The position numbers and the translations under genes are program-made. A model generated the notes under the pieces. The model was not told the origin of the DNA. It worked only from the letters and a program-made list of their open reading frames with translations, and searched no databases. A stretch of 64,000 nucleotides of DNA from Proteromonas lacertae (lineage: Eukaryota; Sar; Bigyra; Opalinata; Proteromonadidae), in the NCBI GenBank assembly GCA_002245135.1, contig NGBS01000897.1:1-64000 (forward strand), in the 5' to 3' direction. Positions 1 to 10,257 of the stretch are shown piece by piece. Within the stretch, counting starts at the first letter, position 1; each line of letters starts with the position of its first letter.

Positions 1-251
1 ATAGTTATAATATCTAAAGAAAATGAATATTTTACATTATTAAACCCTGATTGATTATATAGAAAAAGTATTAACTTTCCTTTATAATTAGTTTCTTCTA
101 GAGAATTAATAAACATCTTAATGGAAGATAATGGTAAATCTAAAGCTAATCCAAATATACATATTCTGTAATTAAGAACATATAATAGCTTCATAAATAA
201 TAATATAAAGGATATAATAGAAACATCTAAAATATATTTCATTCTTATCAT
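1..251 (-). CDS. Partial type II membrane protein, probable glycosyltransferase (runs off left edge)
   Basis: An open frame starts at ATG 251 and stays open to base 1, giving 83 residues with no stop. Residues about 7-27 form a hydrophobic signal anchor. The following stretch, with the phrase SIKMFINSLEETNYKGKLIL, has the shape of the first beta-alpha unit of GT-A type nucleotide-sugar transferases, where a lumenal domain starts soon after the anchor. That matches the build of the other genes in the first 18 kb, which supports both the start and the class. The family itself cannot be fixed from this fragment because the catalytic motifs lie beyond the window. Function is inference. Confidence 0.5.
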   Translation of the reverse strand, partial: MIRMKYILDVSIISFILLFMKLLYVLNYRICIFGLALDLPLSSIKMFINSLEETNYKGKLILFLYNQSGFNNVKYSFSLDIIT

Positions 252-912
252 TATTAGCATTTCGGTTATAAGCCATAACAATAATTTCTGATTGAAGTGA
301 TGTAGTATTTATTCAAAACCACTATGTTTTTAATAAGCCCTATTAAAATAAGTATTGTATTAATACTATACTGATTTTGCTTTTACTTGAGATAATTTTC
401 AAAATACTTGAGATTTGTTGCTAAATCCTTGAGCTTTTTTCAAGCTCTCTTTTGAAGTAAGATATTTTTCTTCCCAAGTAAATAAATAATCTATCTAAAA
501 ACACAATGTATAATACAAATAATAATTAATTAGATATCTATAAAAATACTTTTAGAATACGAAGATAAAAACTACAATTACTGTTGATATGACTGTATAA
601 ACAATTAAAACGCTTACTAACACTACTTAATTCTATTACGATGATAACTACACCTTATGCAAATTGCTCATTTTTTCATCCTATGAAATACTTGCTTTGT
701 ATAGAAAGTAGCTTTTCCATACACACTATAAGAAGTAATTAGCAACCAATCTAATTTACTACTTTATAATTCTTAGTTAAAATAACAACAATATTGTATA
801 ATTTTTTATCTTTTATAGCTTTATTAAAAATGTCTTACTTCAAATATGATCTTGAAAAAACCTCAACAATTTTGAAAATTATTGTAAAATCACTGCATTA
901 AAAATATATAGT
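252..912. other. Non-coding stretch
   Basis: No convincing coding frame on either strand. It contains a short hairpin-forming sequence near 433-449 (GAGCTT, a 5-base loop, AAGCTC) and otherwise AT-rich sequence. It lies downstream of the damaged FkbM gene and upstream of the partial gene at the edge. Confidence 0.5.
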
Positions 913-1752
913 TTAGTTTTTATAATATTCATTTCTGCACAAAAATAATTCATTATAAAGATCAAGATGATGAAGTTTTTGATAATTGTTTAACTTTTCT
1001 TCTTCATACACTTCTATCCCATAATGTTTAGTATAATTAATAAAATCATTATATATATCATATGCCTTTTCTTTTACTGGATTATTTTCTTTTCCAACAT
1101 GAAATTCAGAATATAGTATATCAAATTTTGATAATATATTTGAATTAAGTAAATGTGGAATAATATAATGTTCTTCTCCTTCAATATCGAATTTCATCAC
1201 ATTAAAATCGTTTTTGGGTATATTTTCCATAATAAATTCAATTATATTTATAACTGGCAAAGTTATATTTTTTCTTTTGCGATTATATTTGACATTAGTT
1301 TCATAGTATTTAGATTAAGCAACGTCATTTTTATCAATACTCATAACATCAATCCCACTATATGTGCTAACAATCATAGGGCAATATACATTGAAATTTA
1401 TTAAATCTGAATTTCTTTTTATATTTTCCACAACTTTATATATTCTATTACATAATAAGGGATTTGCTTCAAATATATAAGTAATAAAATTTTTAGAAAT
1501 ATTAACTAATAATTTAGGATAAGGAACTGAATACTTTATGTTATACATAATAATAATGTAAAACCATTCTACAGTATCTCCATTATTAGATCCCAAGTCA
1601 ATGTTATTACCTCTTTTCCATACATCCATGTTATTTCTTTTAACATCATTCTTAACTTTGCACATTTTTAAACTACTTTTATCTATTGTTGTTTTAGCTA
1701 TCAAAAGTAATAAAACAATTATTATTGAAAAAGCTGATGAAAAATTATACAT
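913..1752 (-). pseudogene. FkbM-type methyltransferase, one in-frame stop
   Basis: The frame runs from ATG 1752 to the stop at 913. It opens with a signal anchor (IIIVLLLLIAK), then a SAM-binding motif DLGSNNGDTVEWF, the FEANPL motif, and near the C-terminus VMKFDIEGEEHYI followed by EFH, the order seen in the FkbM/Methyltransf_21 family of O-methyltransferases. A TAA at about 1318-1320 interrupts the frame; the coding signal continues in the same frame on both sides and no mini-intron of suitable length removes it. A second, intact FkbM gene lies at 9327-10208. It was probably a Golgi sugar O-methyltransferase. Whether the stop is real, read through or an error is open. Its start overlaps the 3' end of the next gene on this strand. 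Confidence 0.65.
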
Positions 1753-3196
1753 AATCTAAATATTATTTCTATTAAAAACTGCATTAAAAATTCTTTACAT
1801 TCCTTTACTTTCCTAACTGCTAAGTTATTATTTAAACCAAAATTAATTCTATTATTCATATTAAGTGAATTAATTACTAATATTTTATATTTTCCAAACT
1901 TCAATAAATCTAGTTTATATTTAACACTTGTTAAATTTATTATTTTGATTGAATTCAAAGTATATTTTGGTACTTTATGATGTTTAAAAAATGACTATGC
2001 AATATAATAAACATTTATATACATTTTCTCTATATTTTTCTTTCATATATATGTTTAATTCTCTTATACTAAAGCATTTTATATAGGAACAATATTTCAT
2101 TGATAAATAGTAATCATTGCAAATACAGTGAGAGCAATTAAATTTTGGTAATATATATATGCGATTAGTAATGGTTGATAAATATAAACACATCTTAATT
2201 AAGTATTCATCATCATTAATATCATTTAATATTATATCATCTGATTGTATTATTAAATACTTATTTGTAGTTGATGAATAATATCGATTTTTATCGTATT
2301 CATATAGTAACATTTCTTTTTGTCTATATATTTTTGATTCTATTCCAATTATGTAATTATTGTGCCATTGTTATATATGAATAATCTATTCTTTATAACA
2401 ATTTAATACACTAGAATTGTCGTTGTAAAAATGTCTTTTACCATAATAAAAAAATGTAGCACCATTTGCACCAAATACTTTCAGAAATATATTTGCATGT
2501 TACTATTGATGTTCTATGCAAGACTTTATTCCAGTATATTTAATCATTTGAGAAATGTATTGTGTTAGAATATCTTATAATCTCTTTTACAAATATATAG
2601 TTTTATTATTATATCTAGTCAAACTATAATAAATTATTAAAGATAAAATACAATAAACCAGTATTCATTTCATTATTTAAATCTGTTGATGATACAATGT
2701 CAGCATTAAACAGAAGAAAGTAATTTAGAGGATTTCTAAAGAAATATACATCAACATCGCATATAAGTATATTATAATTTTGCTTTATTAAGTATAATAA
2801 TACAAACGTCTTAATCATAGTTATTTTTCCAAAATTTTTTGATCCAAAATCAGTGTTTCCATTTAATGCGTAATTCAAATTATATATAATGATATGATTC
2901 GTATATTGCTTCAGTTCATAATGAGTTTCATAATCAACTACTATAAATATATAATTACTAATATTTAAACTTTTAATTGATGTTAAGAAATAATTAATAA
3001 ATTCATCTAGATAGTGATATGTTACAACTATTGCTATTAATGTTCTATTAAGTGCATATCTATTTAACATAAATTGTATACATTCACTGTGTAATTTGCA
3101 TTTACAGCTATTAAAAGAATGTATAGTAAGAAAAAATAGTAATGAAAAGAATATACAAAAATTGATCATATTATTTTCGTTAATTATATTTAGCAT
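1722..3196 (-). pseudogene. Nucleotide-diphospho-sugar transferase (PF03407-like), in-frame stops
   Basis: ATG 3196 begins a signal-anchored protein with the Nucleotid_trans pattern: a first strand with VVTYHYLDEFIN, then ICDVDVYFFRNPLNYF containing the DVD metal motif. Two mini-introns restore continuity: 2624-2651 (28 nt) and 1995-2022 (28 nt, joining YREN to SFFKHHKVP). The C-terminal part has LSTITNRIYILPKFNC and YREN, which resemble plant XEG113/GT77 arabinosyltransferase-type C-termini. Between about 2320 and 2600 one frame carries clear family-like sequence (GANGATFFYYGKRHF, HNNYIIGIESK) but is interrupted by six TAA or TAG codons and no frameshift. It is probably a decayed glycosyltransferase; the intact introns suggest recent loss. 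The GT77 link is by pattern only. Confidence 0.6.
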
Positions 3197-3299
3197 TTAA
3201 AATATACATTCTAATCAATTAACATGCACAGAATAATTATATTATTTATAATTCAAGTGTTATGTATAGCGTTACTATTTACTGTAAAAAACTACTATT

Positions 3300-4346
3300 A
3301 TGTTTACTAATTATAGATCTATTTTTATTATAATATGTATATGTGTTTTATTGAATTGTTTGTTTTACTTCAATTTTCTTTATACTGTTAAAAGAATTAA
3401 TATTCTTCTAATTTTTCCAATTAAAGGTAGAAATGGTCCTGTTACATTAGCTAAATCCTACATTGACACAATTAGTATATTACAAAGGAATAAGTATATA
3501 ACTAGATTATTTAGAATCATTATAAAAAGAAATATCAGTTTTAAATTATTTCAAAATTATGCTTCTATTTGTAATAACTTGATATGGTTTTTATATCCTG
3601 ATTATTTTGAGTATAGTAGAAATATATCTTTTGCTAAAATGTTCAAGAATACTATTTATGGACCTATTGTTAGTCCTAAAAAATGGTTTAAATTTCCTAT
3701 GAAAAATACATATGAGATGAAATGGTCATATCATATAGAAAATATATTTGCATATGTAGTTCAATCTAATAGAATAAAAGATCATCTTATTAATCATTCA
3801 ACGAAGCTGAATAATATAGAAAGTAAATATTTAGTTTCTCATGGATGTTTATTAACTAAATCTTTATGCTATGTAAATTTATGGGATGAAAGAAAAATAG
3901 ATATTCTAGTTTATGTGAAATTTGCAGATGCAAATAAAGAAGAAGAATTATGTTACTTAATTAATTTATTAAATTCAACATTTACTATAAAAATTATAAG
4001 ATATGGATACCATACTCAAAATTCTTTGGCATATTTCTCCAATAATTGTAAAATACTATTATATTTTTCATTTTATGACTGTTGGCCATCATCTCTGATG
4101 GAAATGCAAAACATGGGAATTTATCCTATAGTGCAGCAGTGTGAGTTGATTGAATACTATGGAAGATGTATTCAACATTTTGATTTACATTTAAATGAGA
4201 TATTTCATATTATTAAAAATGAATTATCTAAGAAATATAACAGCAAAGACATTTCAAGTTACTACTTAAGAAGAAATAATTGTTTAGATATATTAAAATC
4301 AACCTTAATTAAGATATACAAAAGAAAACTTCTAGCTATAAATTAG
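3300..4346 (+). CDS. GT4-like glycosyltransferase, type II membrane protein
   Basis: A 348-residue intronless gene. Residues about 8-30 are a signal anchor. The C-terminal half has the GT-B layout of glycosyltransferase groups 1/4: KIDILVYVKFADANKEEE, then a strand and loop ending in FSFYDCWPSSLMEMQNMG, which matches the family pattern of a nucleotide-sugar binding acidic helix (E in MEMQ). The N-terminal half is short and divergent. Expected role is sugar transfer in the Golgi lumen; donor and acceptor are unknown. Its stop lies only 2 bp from the stop of the convergent gene at 4349. The start is the only ATG giving a complete anchor. Confidence 0.65.
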   Translation: MFTNYRSIFIIICICVLLNCLFYFNFLYTVKRINILLIFPIKGRNGPVTLAKSYIDTISILQRNKYITRLFRIIIKRNISFKLFQNYASICNNLIWFLYPDYFEYSRNISFAKMFKNTIYGPIVSPKKWFKFPMKNTYEMKWSYHIENIFAYVVQSNRIKDHLINHSTKLNNIESKYLVSHGCLLTKSLCYVNLWDERKIDILVYVKFADANKEEELCYLINLLNSTFTIKIIRYGYHTQNSLAYFSNNCKILLYFSFYDCWPSSLMEMQNMGIYPIVQQCELIEYYGRCIQHFDLHLNEIFHIIKNELSKKYNSKDISSYYLRRNNCLDILKSTLIKIYKRKLLAIN

Positions 4347-4348
4347 TT

Positions 4349-5131
4349 TCAATAAAGCCACAAACTACATATCCCTTTTCTTGTACTATTTATACCTATG
4401 TGTTTCATAACAGATTGGCATTTCGTACTATTCTTCCTGCCATATAGTCCTTTATAAGTAAAAGCCAATTTATACTTTTGTTTTCTAAAGAATTGAGATG
4501 TTGAATATTCATCTTTATAGTAATGTAACTTTTTTAAATTTATTGTCCTGTAAATACTTGCACCATTTGTGAAACAATATCTATTCTTGGGCGGATTTAA
4601 TATGTATAATAAATGAGTACCAATTATTGATGTTATTTCGATGCTGTAATCAATATTAACATCTGATGTTTCTCTTAATAATATACCATATACTTCATAT
4701 ACTTGTTGTAATATTAACATTGATTCCATAATAAATGAAGGATGAATTATTCTTTTTTCAACATCATGGAATACTTCCCAATCTTCTTCAAGCAATAATA
4801 CAAATTCTGTATAAATAATAGAAAAAACAATATTAAATGAGATTCCATACCCTTCAGGATTCATATATATAGAATTATAAATTTTATATTTTTTTACAAT
4901 ATCATATCTTTGAATTGTTCCCTGATCAATAAAGATTATGTTATATAATAAAGTGTTTTCATATTTAAGGATATGATGATAAAACGCAAATATTGTTCTG
5001 TTTAAATAGAATAACCTGTTACATGAAAATATGGCAATTAATAATCTACTACTTGAATTAGTATTTTTTAATTTGAAATAACAATAATTGAATATAATTG
5101 CAATAAAAAATATTATTTTTAACTGTAACAT
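4349..5131 (-). CDS. GT2-like (GT-A fold) glycosyltransferase, paralogue of 6969-7802
   Basis: A 260-residue intronless gene with an N-terminal hydrophobic anchor (residues 3-20). The GT-A pattern is visible: LLIAIFSCNRLFYLNRT, where the family's first strand and sugar-nucleotide loop lie, and FVLLLEEDWEVF, an acidic motif in the position of DxD. Near the C-terminus FTNGASIYRT and KCQSVMKHIG are shared, with changes, with the gene at 6969-7802, so the two are duplicates. They flank the acyltransferase gene. Golgi sugar transfer is inferred; the sub-family is not one I can name. It ends tail-to-tail with its neighbour. Confidence 0.65.
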   Translation of the reverse strand: MLQLKIIFFIAIIFNYCYFKLKNTNSSSRLLIAIFSCNRLFYLNRTIFAFYHHILKYENTLLYNIIFIDQGTIQRYDIVKKYKIYNSIYMNPEGYGISFNIVFSIIYTEFVLLLEEDWEVFHDVEKRIIHPSFIMESMLILQQVYEVYGILLRETSDVNIDYSIEITSIIGTHLLYILNPPKNRYCFTNGASIYRTINLKKLHYYKDEYSTSQFFRKQKYKLAFTYKGLYGRKNSTKCQSVMKHIGINSTRKGICSLWLY

Positions 5132-5205
5132 AATGAAAAGTAATTGAAATGTATATAATAATAATAATATTTATACATGAAAGAAAAATATGAGATATAA
5201 TTCAT

Positions 5206-6957
5206 TCATATAAAATCCATTCTCATTATTAAAGATATGTTATTATATCGATATTGTTTTTTCTTTTTTAATTTTATTTCTAGGTTTAAATCTTTACGAA
5301 GCGAAAGTGTAAAGCTAATTGTAAGATGATGTGATCCAATAAATATTGAATAATTATTTTTAAAAAGATTACATCTATTATTTGTGCAAATCCATTTTAT
5401 TGTATTAATATATTTAATTCTTTTATTTCTAATTAAAGGAAACAATATCACGCTTGCATTTATTCCTAATATTGAAAAAGTATAATTAATTCCATCTTCT
5501 GGATTAATAAAAACATCTTTATAGTGATAAGGAGTATCTTGTATAATATACAATTCATTTTCTAAATGCTTTAATAAATAATTCATAAAATTATAAAAAG
5601 AAGCTATATTCTTTATATTTGTGCAATTATAACATATTCCCAGAAAGTTTGACATAATTATATATTTTATTTCTATTACTGATATATAATATTTAAGTTT
5701 CTTATGTTCTTTAAAAAGTATATAATCTATCCAATAATGATAATATATTACCCTATAATATACTATGTTTTCATTCATTAATATATCAGGAATCCATTGC
5801 ATTATGTGTGAATCTCCCATTATAAGAACAACATTCTTGTGTCTTTTGTATTTATATTTAATAAATATTCTATTTAATCTTTTCCATTCATTATTAGCAT
5901 CTGTTCTCGTTAAATATCTTCTTAAGGAAGAAATTGAATGAATTCTTATATTTAAGAAAATAATAAAGATAAGTTCAATAAGTATAAAATAGATAATTGT
6001 GTATCTTGGATTTGAATTTAATATTACTCTATTATTTTCAATTGTATAATATAATATATGTGATATTAATATATTTAATAATAAAACAAGGCAATAGTTT
6101 GTTTCTTTATAGGAATTAAGCATATATAATATTGGATAATGAACTAAATATAAGGATAAGGATATTTTACCAATATACTGATATAAATATGATGATAGTA
6201 TATTTTCTGAGTTGCAAATAATAATTATAAATACTATAAACAAAAACAATATATTCAATTGAAAAGAAAGCTTATAAGACTTTGGATTTATATTAATTAT
6301 CAAATAAATATATAGTAATGAAAATAAATTGGATAATTTTGAGTTTATTATTTCTATTTTTAATAATGCTATAACAATACCTATAATAAATTCCCATAAT
6401 CTAGAGCTTAGCAAATAGTATAATCTATTGAAATTGTTAATAAAGTAGATTGTATATAAACATGAATACAAGAAACATATTATTATAAAATAAAAAACAT
6501 AATTATTATCTCTATTCAGAATGAAAATAGAGAAGAATACATAGTATTGTTCCTGTAAAGAATAATACCAATAATGTAAATTAAGCGATAAATTTAAAGA
6601 ATCTCCAAAATAATCTATTGCTTTAACAAAGAAATGAATATTTGAGTAACCTAAAATAGATGAAAGTAAATCACAGTATATTACCTCCAATTTGGATTTT
6701 GGAATAAAGATATATGATAGTATATAACATATAAATATAACAGTATAACCAATTGGAATAATCCTTTTTATTCTTTGTGTAATATATATAAATTTATTTA
6801 TTGAGTGTTTAGTCAGTATAGAAAAATATCCTGATAAAAGAATGAAAACATCAACTGCAAGATATCCACATTTAAATATACTAGGCAAAGAATGATAAAA
6901 ATAAATAAATAAACATGATATTCCCCTTAATCCATTAAGGTCTTTTCTTATTTTCAT
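5206..6957 (-). CDS. Acyltransferase-3 (OafA-like) membrane protein with SGNH domain
   Basis: A 583-residue intronless gene. It starts with DLNGLRGISCLFIYFYHS, containing the Arg-x10-His motif (R11, H22) of acyltransferase-3 O-acetylases, followed by GYLAVDVFILLSGYF and about ten hydrophobic segments to roughly residue 340. The C-terminal part is an SGNH hydrolase-like domain beginning VVLIMGDSHIMQW (catalytic Ser in GDSH) and ending near GSHHLT. This is the architecture of OafA-type glycan O-acetylases: the membrane part brings acetyl groups across and the SGNH part transfers them. In the last motif the usual Asp three residues before the His is Gly here. It starts only 11 bp from the divergent gene at 6969. 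Confidence 0.85.
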   Translation of the reverse strand: MKIRKDLNGLRGISCLFIYFYHSLPSIFKCGYLAVDVFILLSGYFSILTKHSINKFIYITQRIKRIIPIGYTVIFICYILSYIFIPKSKLEVIYCDLLSSILGYSNIHFFVKAIDYFGDSLNLSLNLHYWYYSLQEQYYVFFSIFILNRDNNYVFYFIIICFLYSCLYTIYFINNFNRLYYLLSSRLWEFIIGIVIALLKIEIINSKLSNLFSLLYIYLIININPKSYKLSFQLNILFLFIVFIIIICNSENILSSYLYQYIGKISLSLYLVHYPILYMLNSYKETNYCLVLLLNILISHILYYTIENNRVILNSNPRYTIIYFILIELIFIIFLNIRIHSISSLRRYLTRTDANNEWKRLNRIFIKYKYKRHKNVVLIMGDSHIMQWIPDILMNENIVYYRVIYYHYWIDYILFKEHKKLKYYISVIEIKYIIMSNFLGICYNCTNIKNIASFYNFMNYLLKHLENELYIIQDTPYHYKDVFINPEDGINYTFSILGINASVILFPLIRNKRIKYINTIKWICTNNRCNLFKNNYSIFIGSHHLTISFTLSLRKDLNLEIKLKKKKQYRYNNISLIMRMDFI

Positions 6958-6968
6958 ATTTTAAACAC

Positions 6969-7802
6969 ATGTTTATAAAAAGACATTCATTTATGAAATT
7001 TTATGTTAATATATATTGTCTATTGTATTTATTTTTATCATTTATTATATTTCTTTTAAATCTAGGGGAATATGTAATAAAAAAAAATGATATATTAATA
7101 TTTCTTTTCTCTTGTAATAGAGATTATTTTTTAAATATAACACTAAAAAGTATGTTCAATCATTTGAATAACTATGATAATAATATTTATTACACATTAA
7201 TATATTCAGATAGCGGTACTATTAGCAGAGATTATTTTATAATATATTATAAACTAAATAATGTTATGTATTTTAATCCAAGTAAAGATAATTATGTTTA
7301 TAATGTCGCATTTTCAATGTTATACAAAAAATATGTTCTATTTATGGAAGATGATAGACCTTTTATAGAAAATATAGAAAAGAAAATTATTTACAAAAAC
7401 TATATTGAAGAAAGCATAGCTATAATGGAAATTAGTAAGTTATTATATGGAATAACATTTAAACCAGATATACCAGCAAAAATTAAAACAGTAACTATAA
7501 AAAGTAATTTAGGATATCATGTTTTATGTATAGTGTTTAAGCCAAAAGGAGATTATTATTTTGTTAATGGACCAACAATATACAAGACACATTATCTTAA
7601 TTTGTTAAAATATTATAAAAATGAACATAATTCAGCTTTATTTTTCAAGAATCAAAGCGTATATTATGGCTATACATACAAAAATTTAAATTGTTCTGAT
7701 GAATTCTATTCAATAAAATGTCAAAGTGTATCTCTCCATTTAGATTATAATAGAAAATTCTCCACTAATCGCAATAATCAATGTAATAATTATTTGTACT
7801 GA
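6969..7802 (+). CDS. GT2-like (GT-A fold) glycosyltransferase, paralogue of 4349-5131
   Basis: A 277-residue intronless gene; a second in-frame ATG at 6993 places the anchor (YVNIYCLLYLFLSFIIFLL) closer to the N-terminus and may be the true start, because the first ATG is only 11 bp from the divergent acyltransferase start. Shared features with 4349-5131: IFLFSCNRDYFLNITLKS, VLFMEDDRPF as the acidic metal-binding motif, FVNGPTIYKT and KCQSVSLH. It ends in TGA. Probably a Golgi glycosyltransferase; donor unknown. The pair flanking the acyltransferase suggests that all three act on one glycan, which is inference. Confidence 0.65.
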   Translation: MFIKRHSFMKFYVNIYCLLYLFLSFIIFLLNLGEYVIKKNDILIFLFSCNRDYFLNITLKSMFNHLNNYDNNIYYTLIYSDSGTISRDYFIIYYKLNNVMYFNPSKDNYVYNVAFSMLYKKYVLFMEDDRPFIENIEKKIIYKNYIEESIAIMEISKLLYGITFKPDIPAKIKTVTIKSNLGYHVLCIVFKPKGDYYFVNGPTIYKTHYLNLLKYYKNEHNSALFFKNQSVYYGYTYKNLNCSDEFYSIKCQSVSLHLDYNRKFSTNRNNQCNNYLY

Positions 7803-7823
7803 TTAATCTAGTACTATATGTCA

Positions 7824-9287
7824 CTAGTGGCAATAACATCCACCGCTTATATTATAGTTTTTACATGAATTTGTTATAGGTATATCATGTAGTAAAGATT
7901 TATATATGTATTTTTTATTCTATTAGATTGGTATATTTAATTATACAGTGATAGGATTAGAAAAATATAATAATGTATTGTATATTTCAAATGCAGTAAC
8001 AAATTTGAATTGATTTTGATATAATGTATTTTTTAATTTATTATGTTTTATGAAAAATGTTTTTGGCATAATCTATTATATAGCTTTGAATAATATACCA
8101 TAACTAAGATAGGTAATGCTCTTTCTGCTCTTCCGAACTATATAATATATATATATATATATATAAATTATACTTCTTTTTGAGAATATTTTCCATAATG
8201 CATACCATGATCTGAAATAATGAAATTTATTGAATTATTCATAAAACCAAAATCTATATCTAGTAGAGTTATTCAATACCTTCTAAATGTTGTAAATGTT
8301 TAGCAAAATCATCATCAACTCTAGTTATTGATAAAAATGATGGTTCATGTGGTTCAATAAATGATGTATAAGAAAATATTTTATTTTCTCTTTTAGAATA
8401 ATATTTCAAAGAATCCTCTAAATATTCTAGTTGCCATTGATGTTGCTGTTTATTTCCGATGCATCTAGGTTTAGAACCATAATTATAAATCTTAATAATA
8501 TCATTGCAGCTAGGTTGAAAATTGTGATTAATATTGGAAAATACATTGTTATGGCAATAAAATGATAAATTCTTATCACATTCTGCAAGATTTGAAATAA
8601 CTATAAAATTGTTCTTTTTAAAAGATTTATATATAAATTCCTTTGGTGTTTCATTATAATAACATCCAAAAAACATTGGTTTTATATTAGGCCTTGAGTT
8701 ATAACCAATTGTATGATATAATTCAAAACTATATACATAATAATTCCTTTTTAACCTATTAATCATCCGGTTGGTTGAAAGCATTTGAGAATAAAATCGA
8801 TATCTCGATAATGCATCAAATAAATAAATGTTTATTGACAAACTATTATCCCTTACATTATTTCCTTTTGGCTTTTGAGGTATAAAATGGAATAAATATT
8901 CTATTTTATTACTACCTTTCATTATCTTATTTGACTCATGTTTTAAATTATATATATCATTTGCCTAATTTAAAATATACAATATACCTTAAAGTATTTT
9001 TTATTGCAAATTAATTTTGTATTATAAAACCAAAATTCTATAAATTTTACATTATCATTGAATTTCACTACACTTCCATTCAAAGAATATAATGTATTTG
9101 TTATGCAATTAAAATTTGTCTTTTTAGGAAATGTATAATTACTTTTTAAATAACAAGGAATTTTACAAATTTTGCTTTTTCTATTTACAGCGTTATATTT
9201 ACATAATGAATAAGATCTTTCATTTTCATTTTTGATAATTATCGCAATTGAGAATATTATTATAAAAAATATAGTAGAATATAACAT
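7824..9287 (-). CDS. DUF229 sulfatase/alkaline-phosphatase superfamily protein, six exons
   Basis: Exons are 8988-9287, 8280-8964, 8174-8259, 8099-8137, 7947-8072 and 7824-7919, joined across introns of 23, 20, 36, 26 and 27 nt, all GTAT...TAG; the product is 443 residues. The N-terminus is a signal anchor. Family marks appear in order: FDALSRYRFYSQM, IEPHEPSF, IISDHGMHYG, then FGRAERALPILVM and a C-terminal Cys-rich end (SLLHDIP then three Cys residues), all typical of DUF229 (PF02995). Each splice joins known family motifs in frame, so the model is well supported. The superfamily includes sulfatases and phosphoethanolamine transferases; the exact reaction is not known. It lies 37 bp downstream of the FkbM gene on the same strand. 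Confidence 0.85.
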
Positions 9288-9326
9288 TAATATATATAAA
9301 TTTTAATTTTATAGGTAGTTAAATAT

Positions 9327-10208
9327 TTATTGTAATTTCAATTTTCTTTTAGCAACAATATTATTTTTAATGGTTTTTTTACAATCAAATTTCCTTATAA
9401 TTTCATATCCTATACTAGTAAGAATTTTAAACATCTTTTCTATTTCATATTTCCCTTCGTCATCTTTTTTTCCGCAATCTACTTCTATATGAATAAATTC
9501 AGCTACGTGTTTTTTGAAAAATTCTTTTCCTCCTTCAATTAGATCATATTCTCCACCTTCCACATCAATTTTTATCATAGATATTTTAGTAGGTATTAGT
9601 TTATCAAAATTATCTAGTTTTTTTACTTGTATTGATTCTATATATTCATTGTGTTGATAATATAAAGATGAATATCCCCAGTTATTTTTTTTTATACTCA
9701 TAATCTTCTCTTCATCATTCTTTCCAATTGCATAAGGATATATTGTAATATATTTAGAAAATTTGGGATTACTAAATGTAGTCAAACTAAAAGGAAATAA
9801 GTTATTAGGAAGTGGCTCAAATGCATATACTTTCACACCAGCATATGCAAAAACAAAAGAGCAAGATCCTATATTTGCTCCAAAATCTAAAAAAATCCCA
9901 TCTTTCTTTCCTGATAAATATATATCATATATATCTTGACACTCATGCCATATACCTTGTTTTCTAATCTTGTTTGATATATAATCATTACTTCTTATAA
10001 CTTGTGAAAATGTCATGTTTGTATAATTTGTTTTAACAAAAAAATATGCTTGTTCATTTAGTATAGTTGGAACAATAACATGTTTTACTGAAATAATTTT
10101 TTGGATTTTATCAGAAGTTATTAATAGCATAGTTCTCCTATTGTTGAATATAAAACACATAAGTACAATAATTAATATAAATATCACTTCATTCATTATC
10201 ATTATCAT
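9327..10208 (-). CDS. FkbM-family methyltransferase, membrane anchored
   Basis: A 293-residue intronless gene. Residues about 5-22 are a signal anchor. The SAM-binding glycine loop is FLDFGANIGSCSF, followed by VYAFEPLPNN (acidic loop) and MIKIDVEGGEYDLI with HIEVD, the diagnostic FkbM/Methyltransf_21 order. Relatives O-methylate sugars and related polyols. With its anchor it should act in the secretory pathway on a glycan. It is intact, unlike the relative at 913-1752. Its start faces the HtrL-like gene at 12586; the short shared promoter is now split by a pogo element. Confidence 0.85.
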   Translation of the reverse strand: MIMIMNEVIFILIIVLMCFIFNNRRTMLLITSDKIQKIISVKHVIVPTILNEQAYFFVKTNYTNMTFSQVIRSNDYISNKIRKQGIWHECQDIYDIYLSGKKDGIFLDFGANIGSCSFVFAYAGVKVYAFEPLPNNLFPFSLTTFSNPKFSKYITIYPYAIGKNDEEKIMSIKKNNWGYSSLYYQHNEYIESIQVKKLDNFDKLIPTKISMIKIDVEGGEYDLIEGGKEFFKKHVAEFIHIEVDCGKKDDEGKYEIEKMFKILTSIGYEIIRKFDCKKTIKNNIVAKRKLKLQ

Positions 10209-10234
10209 AGATTTATAATATGAATAAATATATA

Positions 10235-10257
10235 CAGTCAGAACCCGATAGTTCGGA
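10235..10257 (+). repeat. Left terminal inverted repeat of pogo element
   Basis: The left 23 bp match the reverse complement of 12506-12528 exactly; preceded by TA at 10233-10234. Confidence 0.9.

Noticed and set aside
1722-3196. Possible non-standard code with TAA and TAG read as Gln
   Set aside because: Conserved genes (eS4, TYW2, CNOT11, the karyopherin) end at the expected place with TAA or TAG, and long intact frames contain none internally.
8168-8922. DUF229 gene as a multiply frameshifted pseudogene
   Set aside because: Each break is exactly removed by a GTAT...TAG mini-intron, and the joins restore known family motifs.
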